Below, in pieces: positions 7,497-14,327 of a stretch of DNA of 25,656 bases. The position numbers and the translations under genes are program-made. How positions within the stretch are numbered: position 1 is the stretch's first letter; each line of letters opens with the position of its first letter. The notes below the pieces were generated by a model. It was not told where the DNA came from and made no database searches. It saw only the letters and a program-made list of their open reading frames with translations. The stretch covers positions 1 to 25,656 of the forward strand of contig DATBHZ010000150.1 in assembly GCA_036557185.1 (NCBI GenBank). The letters run 5' to 3'. The stretch comes from DATBHZ01 sp036557185 (GTDB lineage Bacteria > Actinomycetota > Acidimicrobiia > IMCC26256 > JAENVU01).

Positions 7497-9041
7497 ATGG
7501 ACCAGCTCCCCGTGGAGATCACCCAGAAAATTCGGCACGAGGCCCGGGTCGCCGGGCTGCGTGAGGAGCACGCGCCCTCGATCGAGATGGTCGAGCGCCG
7601 GCGCATGCAGCTCTGGTTCATCATGATCCTCGTCGTCCTGGTGCTCGGCGTCGCCAGCGTGATCGCCGTGTTCGCCGCCAGGAAGGTCGACACCCTCACC
7701 GACAAGCCGTGGGTCCTCTTCGGGGCAGTCGCGTGCCTCGGTCTCGCGTTCTGCATCTACGCCGTCGAGAAGGAGGTCCACCTCCACCGGCTGAGCAGGC
7801 TGCTCGTCGACGAGCGGGTGCTCAACTCCGCGATGGCGCAGCGCCTCCAGACCAACGCCGCGCTCGCGAGCGCCGGCAAGGCGCTGAACTCCGTGCTCGA
7901 CCTCGACGAGGTGCTCGACGCAATCCTTGCGAACGCCCTCGATCTGCTCGGCGGAGTGACCGGCTCGGTCATGCTCCTCGAGGAGGAGGACGAGCTGCGC
8001 GTCGTCGCCGTGCGCGGGAGCAAGCTGCCGCGCGACGCGCGCGTGAAGGTCGGGGAGTCGATCGCCGGACGCGTCGCCCGGTCCCGCGAGCCGCTCCTGA
8101 TCAACGGCCGGGTCCGCGGCGAGGACTTCCCCGGCTACGCCGAGCGCGACGACAAGGCGTCGAGCGCGATGTGCGTCCCGCTTGTGAACCGGGGGCAGCT
8201 CCTCGGCGTGCTCAACATCAACGCGTCGCAGCAGCGCGCGTTCGACGAGTACGACCTCCAGGTGCTGAGCCTGTTCGCCGAGCCGGTCGCAGCGGCGATC
8301 GCCAAGGCCGGTCTCTACGAGGCCGAGCGCGCCCACGTCGCGCAGCTGCTCGACTCGGACCGCATGAAGTCCCAGTTCGTGGCGTCCGTCAGCCACGAGC
8401 TGCGTACCCCGATCACCTCGATTCGCGGCGCCGTTGCCGCGTCGCGCCGTGCGGCGGACGCCCACCAGCGAGGGGAGCTGCTCGACGTGATCGAGCGGCA
8501 GTCCGGACGGCTCCACACGATGGTCGAGGAGATCCTGACTGCCGCCAAGATGGAGCAGGCCCGCGACAAGCTCCTCCGCAAGATCGACGTCGCGGCGCTG
8601 GTCCGGCTCTCCGCGCTCGACTCCCAGGTCGCCGGGCGGCCCGTCGAGGTCGAGGCGCCCGCGGCCTGCGAGGTCCGCGCCGATCCCGAGGCGGTACGCC
8701 GGATCGTGACGAACCTGATCGAGAACGCACACAAGTACGGCAAGGCACCCGTGCGCATCACCGTCCAGCCCACCGAGGACCACGTGGTCCTCTCCGTCGT
8801 CGACAGCGGTCCCGGAATCCCGCCGGAGTTGCGAGAGCGTGTGTTCGAGCGCTTCTACCGGGAGGATCCGAACGGCACGAAGCCCGGCATGGGCCTCGGG
8901 CTCTCGATCGTGCGAGGGCTGGTGGAGTCCTGCGGTGGAGCGGTCTGGGTGGAGGACGCACCAGGCGGCGGCGCGGCGTTCCGTGTCGCCCTCAAGACGC
9001 GCTCGCACGACGAGCAGCAGCGGGAGGTCGCTCATGCATAA
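7497..9041 (+). CDS. Membrane histidine kinase with GAF sensor domain
   Basis: A 514-residue kinase. Two hydrophobic segments (about residues 38-60 and 70-87) anchor it with almost no extracellular loop. A GAF domain follows (about 120-285: VLDAILANALDLLG, VGESIAGRVARS, CVPLVNRGQLLGVLNI). Then come the HisKA dimerisation box SVSHELRTP with His300 as phospho-acceptor, and a HATPase_c domain with N box NLIENAHKYG, G1 DSGPGIP and G2 GMGLGLSIV. The stimulus is probably cytoplasmic (small ligand, redox or light through GAF). ATG at 7497 is preceded by a purine-rich GAGGAAAA; the frame is open back to 7455, but a start there would put about 14 basic residues in front. It overlaps the response regulator by 8 bases, so the two form a pair. 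Confidence 0.9.
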   Translation: MDQLPVEITQKIRHEARVAGLREEHAPSIEMVERRRMQLWFIMILVVLVLGVASVIAVFAARKVDTLTDKPWVLFGAVACLGLAFCIYAVEKEVHLHRLSRLLVDERVLNSAMAQRLQTNAALASAGKALNSVLDLDEVLDAILANALDLLGGVTGSVMLLEEEDELRVVAVRGSKLPRDARVKVGESIAGRVARSREPLLINGRVRGEDFPGYAERDDKASSAMCVPLVNRGQLLGVLNINASQQRAFDEYDLQVLSLFAEPVAAAIAKAGLYEAERAHVAQLLDSDRMKSQFVASVSHELRTPITSIRGAVAASRRAADAHQRGELLDVIERQSGRLHTMVEEILTAAKMEQARDKLLRKIDVAALVRLSALDSQVAGRPVEVEAPAACEVRADPEAVRRIVTNLIENAHKYGKAPVRITVQPTEDHVVLSVVDSGPGIPPELRERVFERFYREDPNGTKPGMGLGLSIVRGLVESCGGAVWVEDAPGGGAAFRVALKTRSHDEQQREVAHA

Positions 9042-9414
9042 GCACAAGGTGCTGATCGTGGACGACGAGCCGGACGTCCTCCTGACCCTGCGCGTCATCC
9101 TGGAGTCCGAGGGCTTCGAGGCGTGCCTCGCGGCCGACGGTGAGACGGCGCTGCGCAGGATCGACGAGGACAACCCCGATCTCGTCGTGCTCGACATCAT
9201 GATGCCGGTCCTCGACGGATGGTTCGTGCTGGCGGAGCTGGCCGGCCGGGCTCGTCACCCGCGGGTGGTCGTCTGCTCCGCGAAGTCGGCAGAGGCGGAC
9301 CGCATGCGTGCCCGCGAGCTCGGCGCCGACGAGTACGTGACGAAGCCGTTCGAGCCCGAGCAGCTCCTCACCGTGATCCGCGGCGTCCTCGAGCGCCACT
9401 CGGCGCACACGTAG
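9034..9414 (+). CDS. Single-domain (receiver-only) response regulator
   Basis: The 126-residue protein is a bare CheY-like receiver: acidic pocket VDDEPD (Asp10-Asp11), phospho-acceptor Asp54 in VVLDIMMP, switch Ser in VVCSAKS, and conserved Lys in VTKPFEPEQ. The frame stops after one receiver, so there is no DNA-binding or enzymatic output domain. It must act through a partner protein or as a phosphorelay intermediate. The ATG at 9034 lies inside the end of the kinase gene (8-base overlap), so phosphorylation by that kinase is the natural inference. A hairpin terminator follows. Confidence 0.92.
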   Translation: MHKHKVLIVDDEPDVLLTLRVILESEGFEACLAADGETALRRIDEDNPDLVVLDIMMPVLDGWFVLAELAGRARHPRVVVCSAKSAEADRMRARELGADEYVTKPFEPEQLLTVIRGVLERHSAHT

Positions 9415-9440
9415 CCCACCGGCGCCTCACGGCGGCGTGG

Positions 9441-9460
9441 CGGGCCACTGAGGCCCGTTT
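9441..9460 (+). terminator. Intrinsic terminator after the kinase/regulator pair
   Basis: CGGGCC and GGCCCG form a perfect 6-base stem around ACTGA, followed by TTT. It lies 27 bases after the response-regulator stop and before the AT-richer whiB promoter region. The T-run is short, as is common in high-GC genomes. Confidence 0.55.
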
Positions 9461-9494
9461 CGAGCCGAAAATCCTCAAACCGCCAAATTTCTTC

Positions 9495-9523
9495 TTGCCA
9501 CCGCGCACTGCGGCTGCTTAAGT
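9495..9523 (+). promoter_or_regulatory. Candidate sigma-70-type promoter for the first whiB gene
   Basis: TTGCCA (9495-9500) and TTAAGT (9518-9523) are 17 bases apart inside a stretch noticeably richer in A/T than its surroundings (about 9466-9540). This would give a leader of roughly 70 bases before the WhiB start, enough to include the upstream ORF described next. The -35 is a good match and the -10 mediocre. Confidence 0.35.
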
Positions 9524-9581
9524 GACATCGATGTAGTTTCAGGCGCGTCATTCGGTTCCTCTGTCCGTGGGGAGGATCCCG

Positions 9582-9626
9582 ATGGCACGCGGGAGGCAGC
9601 CGTGGGAGGCCAAGTGCGGGACATGA
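9582..9626 (+). other. Possible 14-codon upstream ORF overlapping whiB
   Basis: An ATG at 9582 has the best Shine-Dalgarno of the region (GGGGAGG, 9569-9575, 6 bases before). It encodes a 14-residue peptide with Trp and Cys near its end (MARGRQPWEAKCGT). Its TGA (9624-9626) overlaps an in-frame whiB ATG at 9623 as ATGA. If translated, it could couple or attenuate WhiB synthesis, as leader ORFs do for whiB7 in mycobacteria. Chance cannot be excluded at this length. Confidence 0.3.
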
Positions 9627-9922
9627 TCATGGCGCACGTCCATGCGACCGACATGGGCGACAGGCGGTGGCAGGAGCGAGCGAACTGTCTGGGTGTCGAC
9701 CCGGACCTCTTCTTCCCCGAGCGAGGCGCCTCGACCCGCGAGGCGAAATCGGTGTGCGGCAGCTGCGAGGTCCGCGAGGAGTGCCTCGAGTACGCGCTCG
9801 TGAACGGCGAGAAGTTCGGGATCTGGGGCGGTCTGTCCGAGCGTGAGCGACGCCGGCTGCGTCGCCAGCGAGCGCTAGCGCGGCGTGCGGCCGCGGCAGC
9901 TGCGTCGGCGTCGGCGTCGTGA
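9602..9922 (+). CDS. WhiB-family iron-sulfur transcription regulator (first copy)
   Basis: A 106-residue Wbl protein, an actinobacterial [4Fe-4S] redox-sensitive regulator that usually acts by binding the principal sigma factor. The four cluster cysteines are Cys29, Cys52, Cys55 and Cys61 (C-x22-CxxC-x5-C), followed by the family turn GIWGGLSERERRRLRR. The C-terminus is Arg/Ala-rich and lacks the AT-hook typical of WhiB7. The GTG at 9602 has GGGAGG 5 bases upstream. ATG at 9623, 7 codons in, is a serious alternative because a short upstream ORF ends exactly there. It converges with the formiminotransferase gene. Target genes cannot be read from the sequence. Confidence 0.92.
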   Translation: MGGQVRDMIMAHVHATDMGDRRWQERANCLGVDPDLFFPERGASTREAKSVCGSCEVREECLEYALVNGEKFGIWGGLSERERRRLRRQRALARRAAAAAASASAS

Positions 9923-9943
9923 GACGAGCCCGGAGGAGCGGCG

Positions 9944-10828
9944 TCAGGCCGGCTCGTCCGAGGCCCGTCTCGCCCCACCGGCGTCGGCGGCGCGCCCTTC
10001 GATCGTCTGCCGTTCGCTGAGCCCGCTCCACGCCACGAAAGCATCGGAGCATCGCTCGAGCTCCGCTGCGGGGAGCAGCCCCACGAGCTCCACGCACGCG
10101 ACCGTTCCACCGCCGGCTTCGATGGCGTCCCGCACGGTGCCGACCGCGCGCTCGACGCCCGTCTCGCGCAGCGCCGTGAGGTTCATGCTCACCTGCGCGT
10201 GACCGCGCGTGGACAGCTCGAGACCGAGCGCCCGAACGCCGCGCAGGCCACCGTCACGTTCACGCACTCGGCGCGCCACGGTCCGTGCCAGCGTCACGTC
10301 GTCGTTCCCCAGCTCGACGTTCACCGCGACGAGCACCTCGCGCGCGCCGACCGCAGAGGCGCCGAGCAACGGATGGGCGACAGCGGGGCCGCAGTCAGGC
10401 GCGCGCAGCCGGAACGCGTCGCGGCGAGTCACCGGGAGACTGCGACGCGCGGGCACGTCAGCGTCGTCGTAGAGAAAGGTGGGTACCTGGGCCTCGGTGC
10501 TCCACCAGCGCGCGAACTCGACAGCCTCCGTGGTGGCGACCGCGTGCGTGGTCGGCGGGAGCGCGACGAACGGCACGACGTCGACGACCCCGAGCAACGG
10601 GTGCACACCGCGGTAGTCGGCGAGCGTCACGTGCTCGGCCGCGTCGGTCGCGAGTCGGCGCGCGGCACCCACAGTCGTCGCGGGGTCGTGCGCCGCGATT
10701 GTGAACACGGAACGGTCGTGGTCAGGGTCGTGGTGCACGTCGAGCAGGCTCTCGCCACCGGCCCGTGCGAGCCTCCCGAGCACGTCTGCACGCCGTCCCT
10801 CGGCGATGTTCACCACGCACTCGAGCAC
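9944..10828 (-). CDS. Glutamate formiminotransferase (formimidoyltransferase)
   Basis: A 294-residue stand-alone formiminotransferase domain (FTCD N-terminal type), transferring the formimino group of N-formimino-glutamate to tetrahydrofolate. Family motifs run in order: CVVNIAEGR at the N-terminus, LLDVHHDPDHDRSVFT, RGVHPLLGVVDVVPF with the conserved active-site histidine, PDCGPAVAHPLLGASAVGAREVLVAVNVEL, and SMNLT. No cyclodeaminase domain is fused and no hut (histidine degradation) genes are nearby, so the physiological route is unclear; another folate-linked role is possible. The GTG start at 10828 begins directly at the conserved LECVVN. It diverges from the oxidoreductase gene with 37 bases between starts. 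Confidence 0.85.
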   Translation of the reverse strand: MLECVVNIAEGRRADVLGRLARAGGESLLDVHHDPDHDRSVFTIAAHDPATTVGAARRLATDAAEHVTLADYRGVHPLLGVVDVVPFVALPPTTHAVATTEAVEFARWWSTEAQVPTFLYDDADVPARRSLPVTRRDAFRLRAPDCGPAVAHPLLGASAVGAREVLVAVNVELGNDDVTLARTVARRVRERDGGLRGVRALGLELSTRGHAQVSMNLTALRETGVERAVGTVRDAIEAGGGTVACVELVGLLPAAELERCSDAFVAWSGLSERQTIEGRAADAGGARRASDEPA

Positions 10829-10852
10829 TGCCCCAGCGTACGGGGAGCCGCG

Positions 10853-10858
10853 TAACCT
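10853..10858 (+). promoter_or_regulatory. -10 box of probable leaderless promoter for the oxidoreductase
   Basis: TAACCT lies 7 bases before the GTG at 10866 in the short divergent gap. The spacing matches the leaderless arrangements before the ATPase and VWA genes. An AGG two bases before the GTG is too close to be a good Shine-Dalgarno. Confidence 0.4.
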
Positions 10859-10865
10859 GCAGGCG

Positions 10866-11858
10866 GTGCGGATCGGGCTCGCGTTGCCCCAGTACGACTA
10901 CTCGATCGCCGGCGAGCAGCCGTTGCGGTGGGAGACCCTGCTCTCCACGGCGCGCCGAGCCGCGTCGGCGGGTTTCGAGTCGCTCTGGCTCTCGGACCAT
11001 CTCTTCCTCGACATCTCGAAGTACGGAGGCCCGAGCGAGCCCGCAGGCGCGTTCGAGCCCCTCGTGACGCTCGCAGCCCTCGCGCGCGCGGTCGAGCAGC
11101 CGCGTCTGGGCGTGCTCGTGGTCTGCGAGGCGCTGCGGCCCGCTTCTGTGCTTGCCAAAGCGCTCGCGACGCTCGACCGTGTGTCGGGCGGAAGGCTCGA
11201 GGTCGGCCTGGGGGCGGGTTGGTACGAGCCCGAGTACGACGCGATCGGTATGGAGATGCCGCCACCCGGGGTGCGCGTCGCGCGGCTCGCCGAGGCCGTG
11301 CAGATCGTGGCCGCGCTGTTGGCCTCCGACGGCGCGCCGGTCTCGTTCGACGGCACCTACCACCGCGCCGCAGGTGCGCGCGTGCTCCCGCCGGCGCAGC
11401 AGCATCCCCGGCCGCCGGTGCTCGTCGGTGGCAAGGGCGACCGGGTCATCCGTACCGCGGTGCAGTACGCCGACGGGTGGAACACGTGCTGGGTGTGGAC
11501 CCAGGAGCAGTACCGGGAGCGGCTCGACGTGGTCGAGGCCGAGTGCGAGCGCGCGGGACGCGACCCGGCCTCGTTCCGCCGGACGCTCGGGCTCTACGCG
11601 CTGTGCGGTGAGGATCGAGGTGACCTCGAGCGCCGGTTCGATCGACTCAGGGCCAACACGCCGCCCGGCGTCCTGGACGGCGTGACGCTCGACGACTGGA
11701 GGGCCGGCCGGCTCGTCGGCACCGTGCCGGAGGTCCGCGAGCAGGTTGCGGCCTGGGAGGGGCTGGGCGTGGAGGAGATCGTGGTCGGAGCGGGTGCGGT
11801 GCCGTTCCACCTGGGCTCCGCCGACGACCTCGATGCGCTGGCCGAGGCATTGCTGTGA
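10866..11858 (+). CDS. LLM-class F420-dependent oxidoreductase
   Basis: A 330-residue luciferase-like (LLM) TIM-barrel oxidoreductase; actinobacterial members of this group usually use the deazaflavin F420. Evidence: VRIGLALPQYDY at the start of the barrel, GFESLWLSDHLF, the strand motif LGVLVVCEALRPASVLAKALATLDRVSGGRLEVGLGAGW, and PPVLVGGKGDRVIRTAVQYADGWN near the C-terminal half. The frame is open upstream to 10701, but that part overlaps the divergent formiminotransferase and is not LLM-like, so GTG 10866 is chosen. The substrate is not predictable. Use of F420 rather than FMN is a family inference. Confidence 0.88.
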   Translation: MRIGLALPQYDYSIAGEQPLRWETLLSTARRAASAGFESLWLSDHLFLDISKYGGPSEPAGAFEPLVTLAALARAVEQPRLGVLVVCEALRPASVLAKALATLDRVSGGRLEVGLGAGWYEPEYDAIGMEMPPPGVRVARLAEAVQIVAALLASDGAPVSFDGTYHRAAGARVLPPAQQHPRPPVLVGGKGDRVIRTAVQYADGWNTCWVWTQEQYRERLDVVEAECERAGRDPASFRRTLGLYALCGEDRGDLERRFDRLRANTPPGVLDGVTLDDWRAGRLVGTVPEVREQVAAWEGLGVEEIVVGAGAVPFHLGSADDLDALAEALL

Positions 11859-11883
11859 GGGGCGGTCCCCGGCGGGGGAGCAG

Positions 11884-11889
11884 TACGCT
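11884..11889 (+). promoter_or_regulatory. Candidate -10 box for tatA
   Basis: TACGCT lies 32 bases before the tatA ATG. This leaves a leader that contains a good Shine-Dalgarno (GGAAGGA, 10 bases from the ATG). No convincing -35 box is visible. Confidence 0.35.
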
Positions 11890-11921
11890 TGCAGCACGCA
11901 ATCCGGAAGGACGTGGATCGA

Positions 11922-12104
11922 ATGAGCTTCGGAGCGCCCGAGTTGCTGATCGTCCTTGCCGTCGCGCTCTTGATCTTCGGCGGGTCTCAGATCCCCAAGC
12001 TCGCCCGTTCCCTCGGCTCGGCCCAGCGGGAGTTCAAGGCCGGCCTCGAGGAGGGGAAGAAGGACGACGGCGACGCCAAGAAGGGCACGGAAAAGGGCAA
12101 CTAG
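11922..12104 (+). CDS. tatA: Twin-arginine translocase subunit TatA
   Basis: A 60-residue TatA, which oligomerises to form the pore for folded Tat substrates in the cytoplasmic membrane. One short N-terminal membrane helix (PELLIVLAVALLIFG) is followed by the hinge FGGSQIPKLARSLG, an amphipathic helix with QREFKAG, and a charged Lys/Asp/Glu tail. The FG-x-x-x-(I/L)P pattern and short length favour TatA over TatB. ATG 11922 is chosen because the helix should lie at the extreme N-terminus. It sits just before the sigma/anti-sigma/htrA block, as tat genes do beside sigE-rseA-htrA in mycobacteria. No tatC is in the window. Confidence 0.9.
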   Translation: MSFGAPELLIVLAVALLIFGGSQIPKLARSLGSAQREFKAGLEEGKKDDGDAKKGTEKGN

Positions 12105-12110
12105 CCCTTT
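12092..12110 (+). terminator. Hairpin at the tatA stop codon
   Basis: AAAGGGC and GCCCTTT form a perfect 7-base stem around AACTA. The tatA stop TAG starts in the loop, so the hairpin begins inside the coding region. The 3' arm ends in TTT but no longer T-run follows. It may terminate tatA transcription before the sigma-factor gene. Confidence 0.45.
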
Positions 12111-12145
12111 CGAGCCCCACTCTGCGCGCGATCTTTGCCGCGCGG

Positions 12146-12172
12146 GGAACCCAGCGGCCACGGACCGTCGTT
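12146..12172 (+). promoter_or_regulatory. Sigma-E-like promoter motif before the ECF sigma gene
   Basis: GGAAC (12146-12150) and CGTT (12169-12172) are 18 bases apart. They resemble the two motifs before htrA and the second whiB, which have 17. It would permit autoregulation. The CGTT ends only 4 bases before the chosen GTG (12177), so the transcript would start at, or slightly inside, the start codon; this makes the site weaker than the other two. Confidence 0.35.
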
Positions 12173-12176
12173 CGCA

Positions 12177-12719
12177 GTGGATGACCGGGCGCCGTTGCGA
12201 GATGCGTCGGACGGAGTTCCGACCTGGGAGGAGGTCGCCCGCGGCCACGGGCAATTCCTCTACAACGTGGCGTACCGGCTCGCCGGGAACGAAGCAGACG
12301 CGCGAGACGTGGTGCAGGAGTCGCTCCTCCGCATTCGCCGGGGCCTGGAGAGCTACCAGCCCGGGTCCCTCGAGGGTTGGCTGGCACGCATCGTGACGAA
12401 CGTGTTCTTGGACGAGGTACGCAGGAAGCGCCGTCGCCCGACCTCGGCGCTGCCGGAGGAGCCCGATCTCGTCTTACCGCCCTCCGACTCCGCGGATGTC
12501 GCGTCGGAGTCCGCGCAGCTCTCGGACGAGATCCAGGAGGCGCTCGGCGCGCTCCCGGAGGAGTTCCGCGTCCCGGTCGTGCTGTGCGACGTTGGCGGGC
12601 GCACGTACGAGGAGATCGCCGCCTCGCTCGGCGTACCCGTGGGAACGGTGCGCTCGCGTCTGCACCGCGGTCGCAAGCTGCTGCGCGCCTCCCTCGTCGA
12701 AGCGGGGGTGGTCGCGTGA
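12177..12719 (+). CDS. sigE: ECF-type RNA polymerase sigma factor (SigE-like)
   Basis: A 180-residue extracytoplasmic-function sigma factor. Region 2 is GQFLYNVAYRLAGNEADARDVVQESLLRI with the -10-binding helix LARIVTNVFLDEVRRKRRR. Region 4 is ALPEEFRVPVVLCDVGGRTYEEIAASLGVPVGTVRSRLHRGRKLLR. It is followed by a membrane anti-sigma factor and, beyond one divergent gene, an HtrA protease, which matches the mycobacterial sigE-rseA-htrA-tat neighbourhood. I chose GTG 12177. The frame can extend to TTG 12135, but that extension has no family similarity and a promoter-like motif lies within it. The stop codon is the first triplet of a 92-base interspersed repeat. The SigE name rests on synteny rather than phylogeny. 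Confidence 0.88.
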   Translation: MDDRAPLRDASDGVPTWEEVARGHGQFLYNVAYRLAGNEADARDVVQESLLRIRRGLESYQPGSLEGWLARIVTNVFLDEVRRKRRRPTSALPEEPDLVLPPSDSADVASESAQLSDEIQEALGALPEEFRVPVVLCDVGGRTYEEIAASLGVPVGTVRSRLHRGRKLLRASLVEAGVVA

Positions 12720-12808
12720 GCGCCCGTCAGCGAAGCGGGTACCCCGCCGAGCAGGGCGCGTGGCCCGAGCGGCCCGCGCCGAACGCGCAGGAGCGGGAAG
12801 CGTGAGCG
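12717..12808 (+). repeat. 92-base structured interspersed repeat, copy 1
   Basis: It matches 16653-16744 at 71 of 92 positions without gaps, including a perfect 19-base core GCGTGGCCCGAGCGGCCCG (12758-12776). Both copies begin and end with TGAGCG. Hairpin 1 is GCGGG-TAC-CCCGC (12735-12747). Hairpin 2 is GCGC-CGAAC-GCGC (12776-12788). The same stem positions pair in copy 2 with different bases. This copy starts at the sigma-factor stop codon and ends within the first codons of the anti-sigma gene, so it includes that gene's GGAG ribosome-binding site and GTG start. Confidence 0.8.
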
Positions 12809-14280
12809 AACAGCAGATGAACGAGGACATGCTCTCGGCGTATCTCGACGGTGAGCTCACCGACGAGGAGCGCGCCGCGGTCGAGGCGCGGCTCGCCGAG
12901 TCGGCAGAGTGGCGCGAGCAGCTCGCCGAGATCGACGAGGTCAGGCGTCTCGTCCGCGGCATGCCGGCACGGGAAGCGCCGGCCGGCGTCTTCGAGGTCC
13001 GCGCCGCAGACAAGCCCGCGCCGGCCGCGTCCGCCGCCACCGTCTCGCCGCTTCGTCGTCATCGCCGCGCGCTGGCCGCCGTCACGGCTGTTGCAGCTGC
13101 GCTCGTCGCGATCGTGGTGGTCACTCCCCACCGAACGACGACACACCCGTCCGTCGCGAACCTCGCGGCGGAGCATGCCGCGCGCGCCTCCGAGGGCGAG
13201 GATCCCGTGACGGGGCTGGCGGGCATCGCCGCAGAGCGATCGGGACCCTCGACCGTCGCAGATGGCTCGGCCCGCGCACGCGCGCCGCGATTGATCGACG
13301 CGATCCGCGTGCCGGCGACCGTCTCGGGGACGAGCGCGCCGATGCCGATCAGCCCGCGCATGGCTCAGCAGCTCTTCAACCGGGCCCTCCAGGCCACGCA
13401 GAAGGACCAGTTCCGCGGGACGGTCCTGGTCACCTGGACCGACCACGGGCAGGAGCAGACGCGGTCGATCGCCGTCCTCGAGAGCGACAGCGTCCTGCAT
13501 CTCGGAGGCGACGTCGTCCTCAGCGCGGGCGACCGGCGGCTGCTCCGCTCGAACGACGGCTGGCAGGTGCTCTGGGCCGGGGCCGTCGGGCGTGTGCCCA
13601 ACCCGGGGCGCAAGTACACGTTCGACCTCATGCCCGGCGCCAAGATCGCCGGCCGCGTCGCCGACGAGCTCGCGGTGCGCGTGCGCGCGTCGGGTGCGGT
13701 CATCGAGCGCTCGTTCTTCGACGAGGAGACCGGTCTGCTGCTGCGCCGGGACCGGCTCGACGGCAAGGGACACATCGTGCGTCAGATCGCCTACACGGAG
13801 ATCTCGCCGCCGCTGCCGGTCCCGCCCGTGACGCCGAGGCTGCCCGCACCCGGTCCCGGGCGTCACGATCGCGGACCTTCGGGCCTGAAACCCGGGCAGC
13901 ACTCCATGGTCGCGCCCGAGCGCATCGGCGACGGGTTCCGTCTGTCGGGCCGAGACCTCGACGCGAACGGCAACGTGCAGCTCTACTACAGCGACGGTGT
14001 GCTGCACGCGTCGGTCTTCGAACGCGCAGCCGAGCTCGACTGGGACCGGCTGCCGAGTGGTGGCACCAAGGGGAAGATCGCGGGTCACGACGTGCAGCAG
14101 TACTCCTCGCCGTCCGCGAGCGAGGTGGTCTGGGAGAGGGGCGGGACGACCTACGTGCTCGTGACGGACGCGGGCCCGAGTGAGATCAGCGCGATGGTGC
14201 AGTCGTTCCCGCGCGAGCGGAGTCCGAGCGTGGTCGAGCGCATCGGGCACTTCCTGGGCGGCCCGTTCCACTGGGACTGA
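12802..14280 (+). CDS. Membrane anti-sigma factor apparently fused to an RseB/MucB-like sensor domain
   Basis: A 492-residue protein in three parts. Residues 6-52 (NEDMLSAYLDGELTDEERAAVEARL) form an anti-sigma domain of the ZAS/RsiW shape but without the Hx3CxxC zinc site; the whole protein has no cysteine. Residues about 90-108 form one transmembrane helix. Residues about 187 to the end lie outside. They start with RMAQQLFNRALQATQKDQFRGTVLVTW, resembling the MucB/RseB N-terminal domain, continue with DEETGLLLRRDRLDGKGHIVRQIAYTEI, and end in a second, RseB-C-like domain after a Pro-rich linker. In E. coli RseA and RseB are separate proteins; here the inhibitor and envelope sensor seem to be one chain. 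The GTG at 12802 has GGAGCGGGAAGC upstream, all inside a repeat element. It probably binds the sigma factor encoded just before. Confidence 0.8.
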   Translation: MSEQQMNEDMLSAYLDGELTDEERAAVEARLAESAEWREQLAEIDEVRRLVRGMPAREAPAGVFEVRAADKPAPAASAATVSPLRRHRRALAAVTAVAAALVAIVVVTPHRTTTHPSVANLAAEHAARASEGEDPVTGLAGIAAERSGPSTVADGSARARAPRLIDAIRVPATVSGTSAPMPISPRMAQQLFNRALQATQKDQFRGTVLVTWTDHGQEQTRSIAVLESDSVLHLGGDVVLSAGDRRLLRSNDGWQVLWAGAVGRVPNPGRKYTFDLMPGAKIAGRVADELAVRVRASGAVIERSFFDEETGLLLRRDRLDGKGHIVRQIAYTEISPPLPVPPVTPRLPAPGPGRHDRGPSGLKPGQHSMVAPERIGDGFRLSGRDLDANGNVQLYYSDGVLHASVFERAAELDWDRLPSGGTKGKIAGHDVQQYSSPSASEVVWERGGTTYVLVTDAGPSEISAMVQSFPRERSPSVVERIGHFLGGPFHWD

Positions 14281-14327
14281 GCACGCCGGGCGCTCCGTGG
14301 TGGGAGCGAACCGTCAGTGACAGGAAG

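Noticed and set aside
7413..9200. 595-codon open frame opposite the histidine kinase
   Set aside because: Antisense shadow spanning two well-supported genes.
12135..12176. TTG start extending the sigma factor by 14 residues
   Set aside because: No Shine-Dalgarno, no family similarity, and a promoter-like motif lies inside it.
12717..12808. TGAGCG at both ends of the repeat as a target-site duplication
   Set aside because: The same hexamer flanks both copies; a duplication of the target should differ between loci, so it is more likely part of the element.
12727..14271. 514-codon open frame opposite the anti-sigma gene
   Set aside because: Antisense shadow; Arg/His-rich without motifs.
14278..14325. 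Possible third, decayed copy of the 92-base repeat (TGAGC near the anti-sigma stop, then GAGCGAACCGTCAG)
   Set aside because: Only short fragments match and the 19-base core is absent; likely chance in GC-rich sequence.
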